DNA from: a virus
Virus record (IMG/VR): IMGVR_UViG_3300028920_000047
Location: 1 to 64,000 of that record
Length of the DNA stretch: 64,000 nucleotides
Direction: 5' to 3' (one strand)
Shown here: piece after piece, positions 34,886 through 42,790 of the stretch
Layout of the letters: each line of letters starts with the position of its first letter
Numbering within the stretch: the first letter of the stretch is position 1
Translations under genes and position numbers: made by a program
Notes under the pieces: generated by a model
What the model saw: the letters and a program-made list of their open reading frames with translations, nothing else
The model's database searches: none
What the model was told of the DNA's origin: nothing

Positions 34886-36325
34886 CTACTTAGAAAATAA
34901 CCAAGCCAAATCTTCGTTAATAATTCCTTTTCTATTATGGTCGCGTTCATCTTTTTGTTTTTCTAATACCGATTTAAAAGTGTCCAATAATATACGTGGA
35001 TTACTAACCGTATCTACTAAAGCGTTCCAACAAGCACCACAAAAAGCATCCGCCACACCCTTATCACCAATTTCACCTTTAAGATTTTTTTCTGGAGGAT
35101 AAACCTTTCCTTTTTCTGTATCATGTAAAAGGTCTCCAAGTTCCATAACTAATACTTCATAATCATATATATCCACTCTCTCTTCAAGAATACAATCGCG
35201 TAAACTCTTATATTGAACATCATTTCTATCTACAGACAATAACGATGAGGGAATACCACCAAGTACCATTGATTGTATACTTTCCTCCGACTGGAACTGG
35301 TCAAATGTTCCCCTTACTATGTTTACACCTTTTTTTCTTAACCAAAAATAAAATTCTCTAATCTTATAAATAGGTATTTTTGAATCATACGGAGGTCTTA
35401 TTTGAAGAGCAAAATCCAAATATAATCCCGGAGCCTGAATTTCCTTTACTTGACCAGTATCTATATTTACTTTAACTGTGTTTACCATGCCCCGCTTACG
35501 CACCATTGCCATTCCTAATTCATTGCCCGATTTAGATAAATCTGTATGAATATAACGAGCAGCAGTTATATCTTCCAATTTGTTAAAAATAAAATAATCC
35601 TGAATTTTTTGTTGTTTATTTTTATAATCAAGAACCAAATACTCTTTTGTAAAAGGATGAGCTTCATACTCCCGCCTAACTGCTTTACTAACATATGTTC
35701 TTTGTGGTATCAACCTTTTTCTTACACTATGTCTGGCCAGTATCCCCGCCTGGCGCTTTAAAAAAGTTGATAAATCTAATTTTGCTAATCTTTTTAATTC
35801 CACCGGACAGTCGTTTAATATAGCATGACCTTCTCGTACATAAACACTTATATCTTCACCTTTCTCAATTATTTTTGGTGGATGATATTCAGTACCGCAG
35901 GCAATAGTAAACGTTATACCACTATAAGCTTTCCTTTTAATTCGCCATATTGGGTCATTATATATAAGTACGTGCTCCTCGTCTTTTACCATCTCAATAT
36001 AATTATCTAAAAATGAAGCCACATCCTCTTCTACCTGCTGAATCATAAACAATTTACTTATTAAAGGTAAAATACCTTTATCCATAAATCGAGATATAAT
36101 ACGAGAAATAGTTTCGGTATAAACTTTAAAAACCTTAGTTAGTTCAACACGCCTGGTACTAAATTGAGCGGTTTTATTATCCGCTGCTGATAACTCGTCC
36201 AAACAATTATGAACAATTATGTTATGTGGTCCAACATAAAGATGATTACCACCCACATCTTTAACATCATAACTATCCTGAACACCAATACTTTTTATAG
36301 ACTTTATTTTAATTGGTTTTAACAT
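34886..36325 (-). CDS. terL: Large terminase, C-terminal half behind a C-intein
   Basis: 479 residues. Residues 1-40 are a C-intein: MLKPIKIKSIKSIG, Y-D-V-K-D-V-G-G-N-H-L-Y-V (block F) and G-P-H-N-I-I-V-H-N at 32-40 (block G, His-Asn end), followed by Cys41 as the +1 nucleophile. The C-extein opens C-L-D-E-L-S, the end of the Walker B motif with catalytic Glu, and later has a large-terminase RNase-H-like nuclease with acidic residues in H-T-D-L-S-K-S-G-N-E (about 261), T-F-D-Q-F-Q-S-E (about 340) and G-V-A-D-A-F (about 424). Spliced to the N half coded at 56429-55509, it would give a terminase of about 645 residues. Alone it lacks the P-loop. The start overlaps the previous stop (TAATG). Confidence 0.92.
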   Translation of the reverse strand: MLKPIKIKSIKSIGVQDSYDVKDVGGNHLYVGPHNIIVHNCLDELSAADNKTAQFSTRRVELTKVFKVYTETISRIISRFMDKGILPLISKLFMIQQVEEDVASFLDNYIEMVKDEEHVLIYNDPIWRIKRKAYSGITFTIACGTEYHPPKIIEKGEDISVYVREGHAILNDCPVELKRLAKLDLSTFLKRQAGILARHSVRKRLIPQRTYVSKAVRREYEAHPFTKEYLVLDYKNKQQKIQDYFIFNKLEDITAARYIHTDLSKSGNELGMAMVRKRGMVNTVKVNIDTGQVKEIQAPGLYLDFALQIRPPYDSKIPIYKIREFYFWLRKKGVNIVRGTFDQFQSEESIQSMVLGGIPSSLLSVDRNDVQYKSLRDCILEERVDIYDYEVLVMELGDLLHDTEKGKVYPPEKNLKGEIGDKGVADAFCGACWNALVDTVSNPRILLDTFKSVLEKQKDERDHNRKGIINEDLAWLFSK

Positions 36326-36861
36326 TATTTTAAATCATCTCTATTTGAACTTAATAATTTATATAAAACAAATCCTATTATTGTCGATAGAGGAATAAAA
36401 CCAAACGGAAGTAATATTTTCCAGCCGGAAAGAGTATCCATTGTGAAACAAAAAATTGTTAATGATACAATAATACCAAAAATGGTTGAATTAACTAACG
36501 TCTTAGATATATTACCACCAAACGACGATACCCATTGACAAAATTTATTATCTGAAGTTAATCCAAGCATAGTTATAAAACCAAGTATAATACCGGTTAT
36601 TGCACCATAGACAACACCTTCCTTGATTTTCTTATTATCCTCCATTACATAATCCATAACCGCCTTTTTTTCTTGTTGCTTTTCCTGCTGCTTTATAAAA
36701 TTTATAAGTTTATTTAAATCCGCTTGAGATACTTTAGACCAATCATCCTCTACCGCTTCAACAATTTTCTTTAAAGTATCATCTATACCAGACATATCAA
36801 TTGCTTCTAATATAGCTTCCACATCTTCCCGTTTTTCGGTTTTATAAAACTCCTTGTTCAT
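36325..36861 (-). CDS. Membrane protein, candidate holin
   Basis: 178 residues. A charged helical N-terminal half (residues 1-75) precedes three membrane spans: about 81-100 (V-V-Y-G-A-I-T-G-I-I-L-G-F-I-T-M), 121-140 (T-L-V-N-S-T-I-F-G-I-I-V-S-L-T-I-F) and 147-171 (L-L-P-F-G-F-I-P-L-S-T-I-I-G-F-V-L-Y). A small multispan protein near a muramidase-like gene is a holin candidate, although the long soluble N terminus is unusual. It is translationally coupled to the terminase C half. Confidence 0.5.
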   Translation of the reverse strand: MNKEFYKTEKREDVEAILEAIDMSGIDDTLKKIVEAVEDDWSKVSQADLNKLINFIKQQEKQQEKKAVMDYVMEDNKKIKEGVVYGAITGIILGFITMLGLTSDNKFCQWVSSFGGNISKTLVNSTIFGIIVSLTIFCFTMDTLSGWKILLPFGFIPLSTIIGFVLYKLLSSNRDDLK

Positions 36862-37081
36862 CTAACTCTCTCATCTTTCTTAATAAATTTCTTATCAACA
36901 CTTTTAACAAAGCATTTCTTAACTTAAAGTGGGGCTTACCCTTTAACTTTTTTAACTCTACATTACACTCATCCCGAAATGTTTTGTTCTCTCTTGCTAT
37001 ATCAAAACACATTTGTAAATAAGTATCTAATTCAGTATCATTAAATTTTAACTTATCTACAAGTTTATCTACTTTACTCAT
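36842..37081 (-). CDS. Small hypothetical basic protein
   Basis: 79 residues, helical, very basic in its second half (L-K-K-L-K-G-K-P-H-F-K-L-R-N-A-L-L-K-V-L). It overlaps both neighbours by 4 and 20 bases. No family recognised; it belongs to the lysis-region run. Confidence 0.55.
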   Translation of the reverse strand: MSKVDKLVDKLKFNDTELDTYLQMCFDIARENKTFRDECNVELKKLKGKPHFKLRNALLKVLIRNLLRKMRELDEQGVL

Positions 37082-37857
37082 ACTTTATTACCATTTAACT
37101 TCTTTTCTTTAAATTCGTCTTTTTCTTGAATCACTTCTTTAAATTTATCTTCACCAAGTTCCATAGCCATTTTTGACAAATAAAACTGATTTGATAAAGT
37201 TTTAGAAAGCAATTCACTTTGAGTATCCATATACTTCTTTTGCCATTTACGATTACTAATAATAAGTGCTAAACAAATAGTTGATAGTATAGATAGAGCA
37301 GATAAAGCAACTTCGGGATTATTTGTAATAATGTTTCCCTTAGCTTCAAATTTTTGGTTTATCGAATTATCGAAACCGGCAAATAGTTTTGCATTAGCAT
37401 CTACTTTATTACTTACTTCTAAAATATTATCTGACATTGCTTTAAAATCTATTTTAACAAAATTATCAGATAAAGCTTTTACATTAGTCTTTATATCTAA
37501 TACATTATTTGACATTGCTTTTAAATCTAACTTAAATTCGTCAAGTAATTTTATTTTAACATTTAATTCTTTTATCAACTGCATATCGGTTTGAATCTTA
37601 CCAATATTAGCATTCATATTATTCTGGAGCTGAATAAAATTATCCCTTAAATCATTTAACCCTGATTTATTATCATTTACTCCTACCTGAACTTTAAGCA
37701 TAACATCACTAATTTTAACTACATTATCTTTAGTAGCTCTAACATCACTTTTAATCGTCGCCAACGATGGTAAAAGAGAAAAAGAATACCCAAAAGAAAG
37801 GCAAACAAATATATAAAAAATAATTAAAGCAATTACTTGCCAATGAAAAGTACTCAT
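37078..37857 (-). CDS. Two-span membrane protein with long coiled coil
   Basis: 259 residues. A span at about 7-28 (V-I-A-L-I-I-F-Y-I-F-V-C-L-S-F), a long heptad region (about 35-165) with recurring L-K-A-M-S-D-N and L-D-I-K-T-N-V-K-A-L repeats, and a second span at about 178-198 (A-L-S-A-L-S-I-L-S-T-I-C-L-A-L-I-I). This places the coil in the periplasm, as in spanin-like or envelope-linking proteins. Role in lysis is inferred from neighbours only. Confidence 0.5.
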   Translation of the reverse strand: MSTFHWQVIALIIFYIFVCLSFGYSFSLLPSLATIKSDVRATKDNVVKISDVMLKVQVGVNDNKSGLNDLRDNFIQLQNNMNANIGKIQTDMQLIKELNVKIKLLDEFKLDLKAMSNNVLDIKTNVKALSDNFVKIDFKAMSDNILEVSNKVDANAKLFAGFDNSINQKFEAKGNIITNNPEVALSALSILSTICLALIISNRKWQKKYMDTQSELLSKTLSNQFYLSKMAMELGEDKFKEVIQEKDEFKEKKLNGNKV

Positions 37858-38279
37858 TATATGACCTTCTTTTGTTTTAATTCCATATAAACATCTTGAA
37901 TAAAAGTTATAAAATATGATGGCTGTTTAATCTTTTCTTTTAACTCACCCTTCACACCAGTACTAAGAACTTTTAAATCAGCCTTTAATATTTTTCCTAT
38001 CTGAGCAATTAAATCATCTTTTGCACTATCCAATTTTTCAAGACCGTTACCATCTCTCTTATCCCACTCTATAATTATTTTAATCGCCATTTCTTTCAGC
38101 TGCTCTAAATCATCATCAGTTGCTAAATGAAATAATCTTCGAGTCCACACTTTAAAATACTTTTCATAAATATTTTTTACCACTTCTAAAAAATCTTGAA
38201 CCTCAGGTTTCTTATAAAACCTCACAACCCTGACCGGAAAAGCACAAATATTTTTCCACGCCCTCTTAAAAAAATTCAT
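37857..38279 (-). CDS. Hypothetical protein of the lysis region
   Basis: 140 residues, with a basic aromatic start (MNFFKRAWKNICAFPVRVVR) that could sit on a membrane surface, and a helical body. AGGAGGTAGTTAA stands directly before the ATG. The stop overlaps the next start. No family recognised. Confidence 0.5.
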   Translation of the reverse strand: MNFFKRAWKNICAFPVRVVRFYKKPEVQDFLEVVKNIYEKYFKVWTRRLFHLATDDDLEQLKEMAIKIIIEWDKRDGNGLEKLDSAKDDLIAQIGKILKADLKVLSTGVKGELKEKIKQPSYFITFIQDVYMELKQKKVI

Positions 38280-38315
38280 CTTTAACTACCTCCTCTTTTT
38301 ATCAAAAAATCAAAA

Positions 38316-38510
38316 TTATATTTTAACTACCATTCGAATTTTATAATAATTAGCGTTTGTATTATTTGATACATCTCTCAAAAAGGCTAAATGCTCCACA
38401 TCCAGTTTTGTATCCTGAACAAATTTTTCAATAATTTTTTGAATAGCTTTTTCAGATATCTGACGCTTTCTCTGCACCTCTTCAACGGATAAACTTTTTT
38501 CCTTACTCAT
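38316..38510 (-). CDS. Small hypothetical protein
   Basis: 64 residues from the ATG at 38510, selected because TAGGAGG lies 9 bases upstream; longer upstream readings would overlap the lipoprotein gene. The product (MSKEKSLSVEEVQRKRQ at the start, Y-Y-K-I-R-M-V-V-K-I at the end) is charged and helical. No family recognised. Confidence 0.6.
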   Translation of the reverse strand: MSKEKSLSVEEVQRKRQISEKAIQKIIEKFVQDTKLDVEHLAFLRDVSNNTNANYYKIRMVVKI

Positions 38511-38523
38511 AATTTTTAACCTC

Positions 38524-38895
38524 CTATTTATATTTATCTTTTTGATAATAGGTCGGCCACTTATAACCATATCCCCATCTCCAATAAGTAGGCAAAAGCG
38601 GATGACCAAAAATTCTTACACCTATATAATATATTTTAGCGATTATTGGATATCCGGATTTTTCTATATCCTTTTTAAATATTTTATCAGCATATCTTCT
38701 ATCCTTTTTAGAACCACCCTGCCAATATAACCAATCATGTTTTATTCCTGCCCAGGTAAAATTGAAATCAGGAACCAAAGTACACCCGTCGGATTTAAAA
38801 GGTCTTATATGCTCTCTTCTGGTAGGAATATGGGAACAATGGATAAGGAAAAAAAGAAGAAATAAAAATATTATAAAATTACAACTATTTTTCAC
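38524..38895 (-). CDS. Exported PLA2-like-motif protein, possible lipoprotein
   Basis: 123 residues, GTG start seven bases after AGGAGGTAGTTAA. The first 20 residues are a signal peptide ending L-I-H-C; His before Cys is unusual for a lipobox. The mature part has S-D-G-C-T-L-V-P-D, then K-H-D-W-L-Y-W-Q-G-G-S...R-R-Y-A-D-K-I-F and G-V-R-I-F-G...P-T-Y-W-R-W-G-Y-G. This pattern is seen in a family of small bacterial exported proteins and its H-D-x-x-Y-x-x-G...A-D part resembles the phospholipase A2 active site. Function unproven; a lipid-acting lysis helper is one idea. The gap upstream carries the shared promoter-like element. Confidence 0.6.
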   Translation of the reverse strand: MKNSCNFIIFLFLLFFLIHCSHIPTRREHIRPFKSDGCTLVPDFNFTWAGIKHDWLYWQGGSKKDRRYADKIFKKDIEKSGYPIIAKIYYIGVRIFGHPLLPTYWRWGYGYKWPTYYQKDKYK

Positions 38896-38914
38896 TTAAC
38901 TACCTCCTAAAATC

Positions 38915-38990
38915 TTCGATTTAAGCGATTTATACTAATTACCTACATAAAACCATGTATTATATAAAATCTCTTTATAAATCATATATT
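38915..38990 (-). promoter_or_regulatory. Shared upstream element, copy B (candidate late promoter)
   Basis: Second copy of the element at 1244-1320, with the blocks AAATCTCTTTATAAATC and CCTACATAAAACCATGTAT. It ends just before the ribosome site of the exported-protein gene. Two copies in the same relation to a gene start support a regulatory role. Confidence 0.45.
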
Positions 38991-39004
38991 TACACGATTT
39001 TACT

Positions 39005-39035
39005 GGTTATTTTAATGTTAATTTAAAATAAAACC
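39005..39035 (-). terminator. Weak hairpin after the lysozyme-like gene
   Basis: GGTTATTTTAA (39005-39015) pairs with TTAAAATAAAACC (39023-39035) with a two-base bulge. It is AT-rich and lacks a clean T-run, so it is at best a weak terminator before the element at 38915-38990. Confidence 0.25.
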
Positions 39036-39049
39036 AAACTTCTTTATGT

Positions 39050-39652
39050 TTATATCGATTCATTTAACCCTTTTATTTGTATTTCCTGCTGTTCTTTCAA
39101 CAAAGTATGTTTCATTATTTGGAGTAACTGCCAACTATTTCTACAATTATCATCTGCTGCAGATTTTATATAATGATATGCTCGTTGCCCCCTTAATTCT
39201 GGTTTAGATTTATTATAATGATTAGCATAATACTCACCCTGTTCATAAATTGATACTGGTATTATTACAGGAACTTTTAGATAACTTAATCGACAAAATA
39301 ATATTGACCAAAGGGGTGAACCGTCTAATTGATAAGCAACAGTTTCTGTATCTATAAAAAATCTATAATCAATTTTTAGTTCTTTCAACTTATCTTGCCA
39401 ATCAGGCTTTCTTTTAATTCTATTTAATAACTCAGCAATTTCTTCTTTATCATGTTGACATAAACCATGACCTTCAGATATATAACCATCTGGATAATCG
39501 CCTAACTGAGTTTCGGCATAAATAGTTCTAAGAATCATTTCACAAGCATTATCGTTTTCACCATAACCAAACACACCACACACCGCAAAAATACTTTTTA
39601 TAATAAAAATTTCATTTGAACTTCTATCATTTGGTAATAATCCATATCCCAT
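39050..39652 (-). CDS. Lysozyme-fold peptidoglycan hydrolase (probable endolysin)
   Basis: 200 residues. The first half shows M-I-L-R-T-I-Y-A-E-T-Q-L-G-D-Y (about 39-53) and G-H-G-L-C-Q-H-D-K (about 62-70), the E...G-x-G-L-x-Q layout of lytic-transglycosylase/lysozyme folds with Glu in A-E-T as catalytic acid. The second half, L-F-C-R-L-S-Y-L-K-V-P...Y-E-Q-G-E-Y-Y-A-N-H-Y-N, is typical of the phage versions. No signal peptide, so a holin would be needed. It lies among small membrane-protein genes, which supports a lysis role; a virion-associated muramidase is the alternative. Confidence 0.65.
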   Translation of the reverse strand: MGYGLLPNDRSSNEIFIIKSIFAVCGVFGYGENDNACEMILRTIYAETQLGDYPDGYISEGHGLCQHDKEEIAELLNRIKRKPDWQDKLKELKIDYRFFIDTETVAYQLDGSPLWSILFCRLSYLKVPVIIPVSIYEQGEYYANHYNKSKPELRGQRAYHYIKSAADDNCRNSWQLLQIMKHTLLKEQQEIQIKGLNESI

Positions 39653-40173
39653 TATTTTCTCACCCTAACCTCTTTACCTAAATTGTTATAATTTGAATAC
39701 ATTTTTTGAACAGCCGGACAATGTGAAAATAAAGATAAAATTAACACAATCACCAGCCCACTAATAACAAATATTACTCCACGAGAAAAACCTGCTTTAA
39801 AATCTTTAAAAGCACCGAGAGCAGCTGAATCTTCGACCGCTTTAACAACAGATACTCTAAAATCACGAGCAATAAATTCTTTTTGAGGATTATACACTTC
39901 TTTTTTAAAATAAGTTTCTATATCTTTTTGATTCTCTTTTTCACGAATCTTCTCACACTGTGAAGTATGTTCATGAAAAGCAAGATTTTGTTTTTCTAAT
40001 AGTGATTCTTTAAGATACTCACCTAAATTATTTATCGATTTTTCCACATTTTGTATTGATTCTTTAATAGTCACTTCAAGATGTTCAATTTTTTTACTAA
40101 TCTCATCCTTAGCTTCTTTTACTTTTTTATCTACAATTTCTATCACTTCTGACCTTAAAACATTTTCTGGCAT
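39652..40173 (-). CDS. Tail-anchored coiled-coil membrane protein
   Basis: 173 residues. A charged coiled coil (about 10-75), then a single membrane span near the C terminus (about 130-150: G-V-I-F-V-I-S-G-L-V-I-V-L-I-L-S-L-F) and a short basic tail. The stop overlaps the start of the lysozyme-like gene (TAATG). This shape fits a holin or antiholin-like partner, but no family is recognised. Confidence 0.5.
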   Translation of the reverse strand: MPENVLRSEVIEIVDKKVKEAKDEISKKIEHLEVTIKESIQNVEKSINNLGEYLKESLLEKQNLAFHEHTSQCEKIREKENQKDIETYFKKEVYNPQKEFIARDFRVSVVKAVEDSAALGAFKDFKAGFSRGVIFVISGLVIVLILSLFSHCPAVQKMYSNYNNLGKEVRVRK

Positions 40174-40216
40174 ATTCTACAGCTCCTTAATAATTATTAT
40201 TAGTAAGTATTATCTT

Positions 40217-42322
40217 TTAGTAATCCGCCTTTAATTTACTAACAAACTGTGGCCAGGTGTATTTTGTATTGGCGCCATAGGTTTTATTCATCATTTCTCG
40301 TTTTGTTGAGGTTGCTGTTATTCCCAAACCTGAATTTATGGGTGAAGAAAGAATTCGCCTAACCACTGCGGCTGATGGAACATTTGTTATTGTATCTGGC
40401 ACAGTTACAGTTGAATAATTAACCGTTATAGTATCGGCTGTTTCCAATCCCATTTCAACCATACTACCAAAATATACAGAAATACTATCACCCAATCCGT
40501 TTAAGGAAGTCGTTCCTGACCAAACTGCACCAGCAGTAGGATATGACTGAAAAACCATATTATTAAAAATTACAATCACATCTCTACCATTTTGAGCGGT
40601 AGAAGTTCCACCAATGGTTATTATTGATATATTTGTATCGTGATTATCTGGGGGATAAGTTATTGCAATAGACAGATATTTGACTGTTATTGAATCTTTT
40701 GCAATATTATCTCCATCGAAAAAAACAACTAAAACACTATCATAATAATCATTCAAACTTGCTGTGCCAGACCAAGCGTTTGAACTGATATTCACAGAAT
40801 CGTTATATACCCAACCCATACCGTTTTCGCCAACATATATGCCAATTGAGTCATAATCGTCTGCGTTTGTAGTAGTTCCGCCGATATGTATTAAAACTAT
40901 TTCTGTTTCGTGATTGTCGTCTGGATATGTAATACTCATTGCTATATAAGTAACACCAATAGTGTCATAAGCGATATTAGTTCCATCATAGAATTTTACC
41001 ATAATAGAATCTGCACCAGTCAGACTTGCAGTTCCACTCCAAGCATCACTTGAAACTTCAACTGTATCTTGATATACTCCATTGACATATATTCCAACGC
41101 TATCGTGGTCGGTAGCGTCTGTTGTTACACCATCAATTTTTATCAGTTTTTGTGTTGTGTCGTGGTTATCAGCAGGGTGTGAAAATGATATAGTCGGAAC
41201 AGATGGAGAAGGATATTGACCATTAAAAAAAAGAGTAAAAAACGAATCGCCGGTCGCATCAAAACCAACAGTATCACTACCAGTTACCAAAGGCACTGTT
41301 TCAGCACTATCGCAGTTCGGCTCTAATAAATCCGTTCCTGATTCCCTTGCAAAAAGATTAAGTCCAACAGGGTCGCCCGTAATATTATACACCACATTGT
41401 CCGTATCATTATAATATATATCTTGTCCATTGTCTTGATTAATATAATAATCATCAAAATATGAATTTCTAATATAATTAGATTTAATTTGCGAATTATA
41501 ATCTTTTTCATCGTGTTCATTAAGCCACGAACCTGCCGAATAACAGCTATCAAACACATTTGAATCGCAAGCACCAGCACCAGTAAAAAATATGTTTGCA
41601 TACCACGAAGTCGTGCCAGTAACCTTTATATTATATACATAATTGTTCCGAAAATATGATGTATCACTTGTATCGTTATCATAGAGAAAAATGTTCCCGC
41701 GAGTATTTTTAAACACAGTAATAAAATTATAAGTAAAAACTGATTTTTTACCAAACCAATCCCCATAAGTACTACCACCATTAAATCGCATAAATCCTAT
41801 AAATCCAGTTGAATCACTTGTAGCAGAGTATATTACTTGGTTTGAGCCTGAATTTTGTTTTAACCTGCCTCCATTAGAAATAAAAATAACCGGTTTTTCG
41901 ATAGTCAGTCGTGAACTGATATAATAACTATCACCAATAAATGTCGAATAATCAAAAGTTCCAAATTTGATACACCACACAACGATTTGAGTTCCGTCAG
42001 CAGGGACAGTATCATCAGCATAGTCATAAGCATAGGGAATTGATTTAAGCGGAGCAGGCGGAGTTGCTTGATTAGAATTGTTATTTGCGTCATTGCCGGC
42101 TGCAAATGTAAGTGATGTATCAACCATAGTATATTCGCCACAGGTGCAGTTCATAGATAAGTCGGCAAAATCAACATTAACAAGAGGGAAAGCACAAGTT
42201 GTTTCACTTCCGCCATTAACAACTATTCTATACAATTTTTGCCCGTTGACATATATTGTATCCCACGCATATATATTTGACAAAAACAGCAACATAAATA
42301 ATATAGATATTATAATTCTCAT
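40217..42322 (-). CDS. Exported beta-helix protein with Ig-like repeats, copy A
   Basis: 701 residues from the ATG at 42322, chosen for the GAGG site in the end of the previous gene. Signal peptide about 1-19 (MRIIISILFMLLFLSNIYAW). The first 360 residues have the short repeated strands of a right-handed beta-helix (Y-I-S-S-R-L-T-I-E-K-P-V-I-F-I-S; Y-F-R-N-N-Y-V-Y-N-I), as in tail spikes and pectate-lyase folds. Three Ig-like repeats of the D-N-H-D-T type follow, then a short C-terminal tail. The N-terminal 430 residues are nearly identical to those of copy B (46530). Fibre- or spike-like protein, but exported: may act on or be shown at the host surface. Confidence 0.7.
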   Translation of the reverse strand: MRIIISILFMLLFLSNIYAWDTIYVNGQKLYRIVVNGGSETTCAFPLVNVDFADLSMNCTCGEYTMVDTSLTFAAGNDANNNSNQATPPAPLKSIPYAYDYADDTVPADGTQIVVWCIKFGTFDYSTFIGDSYYISSRLTIEKPVIFISNGGRLKQNSGSNQVIYSATSDSTGFIGFMRFNGGSTYGDWFGKKSVFTYNFITVFKNTRGNIFLYDNDTSDTSYFRNNYVYNIKVTGTTSWYANIFFTGAGACDSNVFDSCYSAGSWLNEHDEKDYNSQIKSNYIRNSYFDDYYINQDNGQDIYYNDTDNVVYNITGDPVGLNLFARESGTDLLEPNCDSAETVPLVTGSDTVGFDATGDSFFTLFFNGQYPSPSVPTISFSHPADNHDTTQKLIKIDGVTTDATDHDSVGIYVNGVYQDTVEVSSDAWSGTASLTGADSIMVKFYDGTNIAYDTIGVTYIAMSITYPDDNHETEIVLIHIGGTTTNADDYDSIGIYVGENGMGWVYNDSVNISSNAWSGTASLNDYYDSVLVVFFDGDNIAKDSITVKYLSIAITYPPDNHDTNISIITIGGTSTAQNGRDVIVIFNNMVFQSYPTAGAVWSGTTSLNGLGDSISVYFGSMVEMGLETADTITVNYSTVTVPDTITNVPSAAVVRRILSSPINSGLGITATSTKREMMNKTYGANTKYTWPQFVSKLKADY

Positions 42323-42323
42323 T

Positions 42324-42689
42324 TTATTTTTCCTCAAAGGTTACTAAATTTCCAGTTGCAATTCCACCAATAATTATATATCGAAAATGCCATTGTATCT
42401 TAAATGGAAACTCATCACATTCAATTATCTTTTTTGTCGGTATTTTTGTTCTGATATATCCAGGCCGAAATTGAAAATTGTCTTTACAGGCATAATATAC
42501 TATGTCGGAATCGTTTGTCGTTGAATATACATACAATTCGCTATCGGCAGTTACAATTTCAAACAATATATCAACCGAATTGGAATCGCTGATTATCCAA
42601 CTATCGCCAGTAACATTATCCACAACATAGTTGTCCGCAAAACAAACCGAACACATAAGTAATAGTATCAAAAAAACAATCATTCTCAT
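42324..42689 (-). CDS. Small exported protein, copy A
   Basis: 121 residues with a Sec signal peptide (MRMIVFLILLLMCSVCFA, cut before D-N-Y-V-V). The mature part is a small beta domain: D-N-V-T-G-D-S-W, V-D-I-L-F-E-I-V-T-A-D-S-E-L-Y-V-Y-S, then I-I-E-C-D-E-F-P-F-K-I-Q-W-H. It is about 90 percent identical to the copy at 46900. Its stop leads straight into the beta-helix protein start, so the two are made together; it may be a partner or chaperone of that protein. Confidence 0.7.
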   Translation of the reverse strand: MRMIVFLILLLMCSVCFADNYVVDNVTGDSWIISDSNSVDILFEIVTADSELYVYSTTNDSDIVYYACKDNFQFRPGYIRTKIPTKKIIECDEFPFKIQWHFRYIIIGGIATGNLVTFEEK

Positions 42690-42790
42690 TACTTATCACC
42701 TAACCAAAATTTTTGTGGAATGACATACATCAGCAATATTACAATCACCGCAAATAACGTAATTACTATTTCATCAATTATCTTTCTCAT
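42689..42790 (-). CDS. 33-residue membrane peptide
   Basis: An ATG overlapping the stop of the 482-residue gene (TAATG), and its own stop overlapping the next start in the same way. The product (MRKIIDEIVITLFAVIVILL at the start) is one membrane span with a short tail. No equivalent lies at this place in unit 1 of the duplication; a similar peptide follows the giant repeat protein at 48679. Coupling on both sides makes a chance ORF unlikely. Confidence 0.6.
   Translation of the reverse strand: MRKIIDEIVITLFAVIVILLMYVIPQKFWLGDK

Noticed and set aside
38511-38609. Longer start for the 64-residue gene
   Set aside because: It would overlap most of the end of the exported-protein gene and lacks a ribosome site; the inner ATG has TAGGAGG.
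41323-41601. Hydrophobic ORF in another frame of the beta-helix gene, with a paralogue at 45531-45818
   Set aside because: Both are shadow frames of the duplicated gene, and their similarity simply follows from the duplication.
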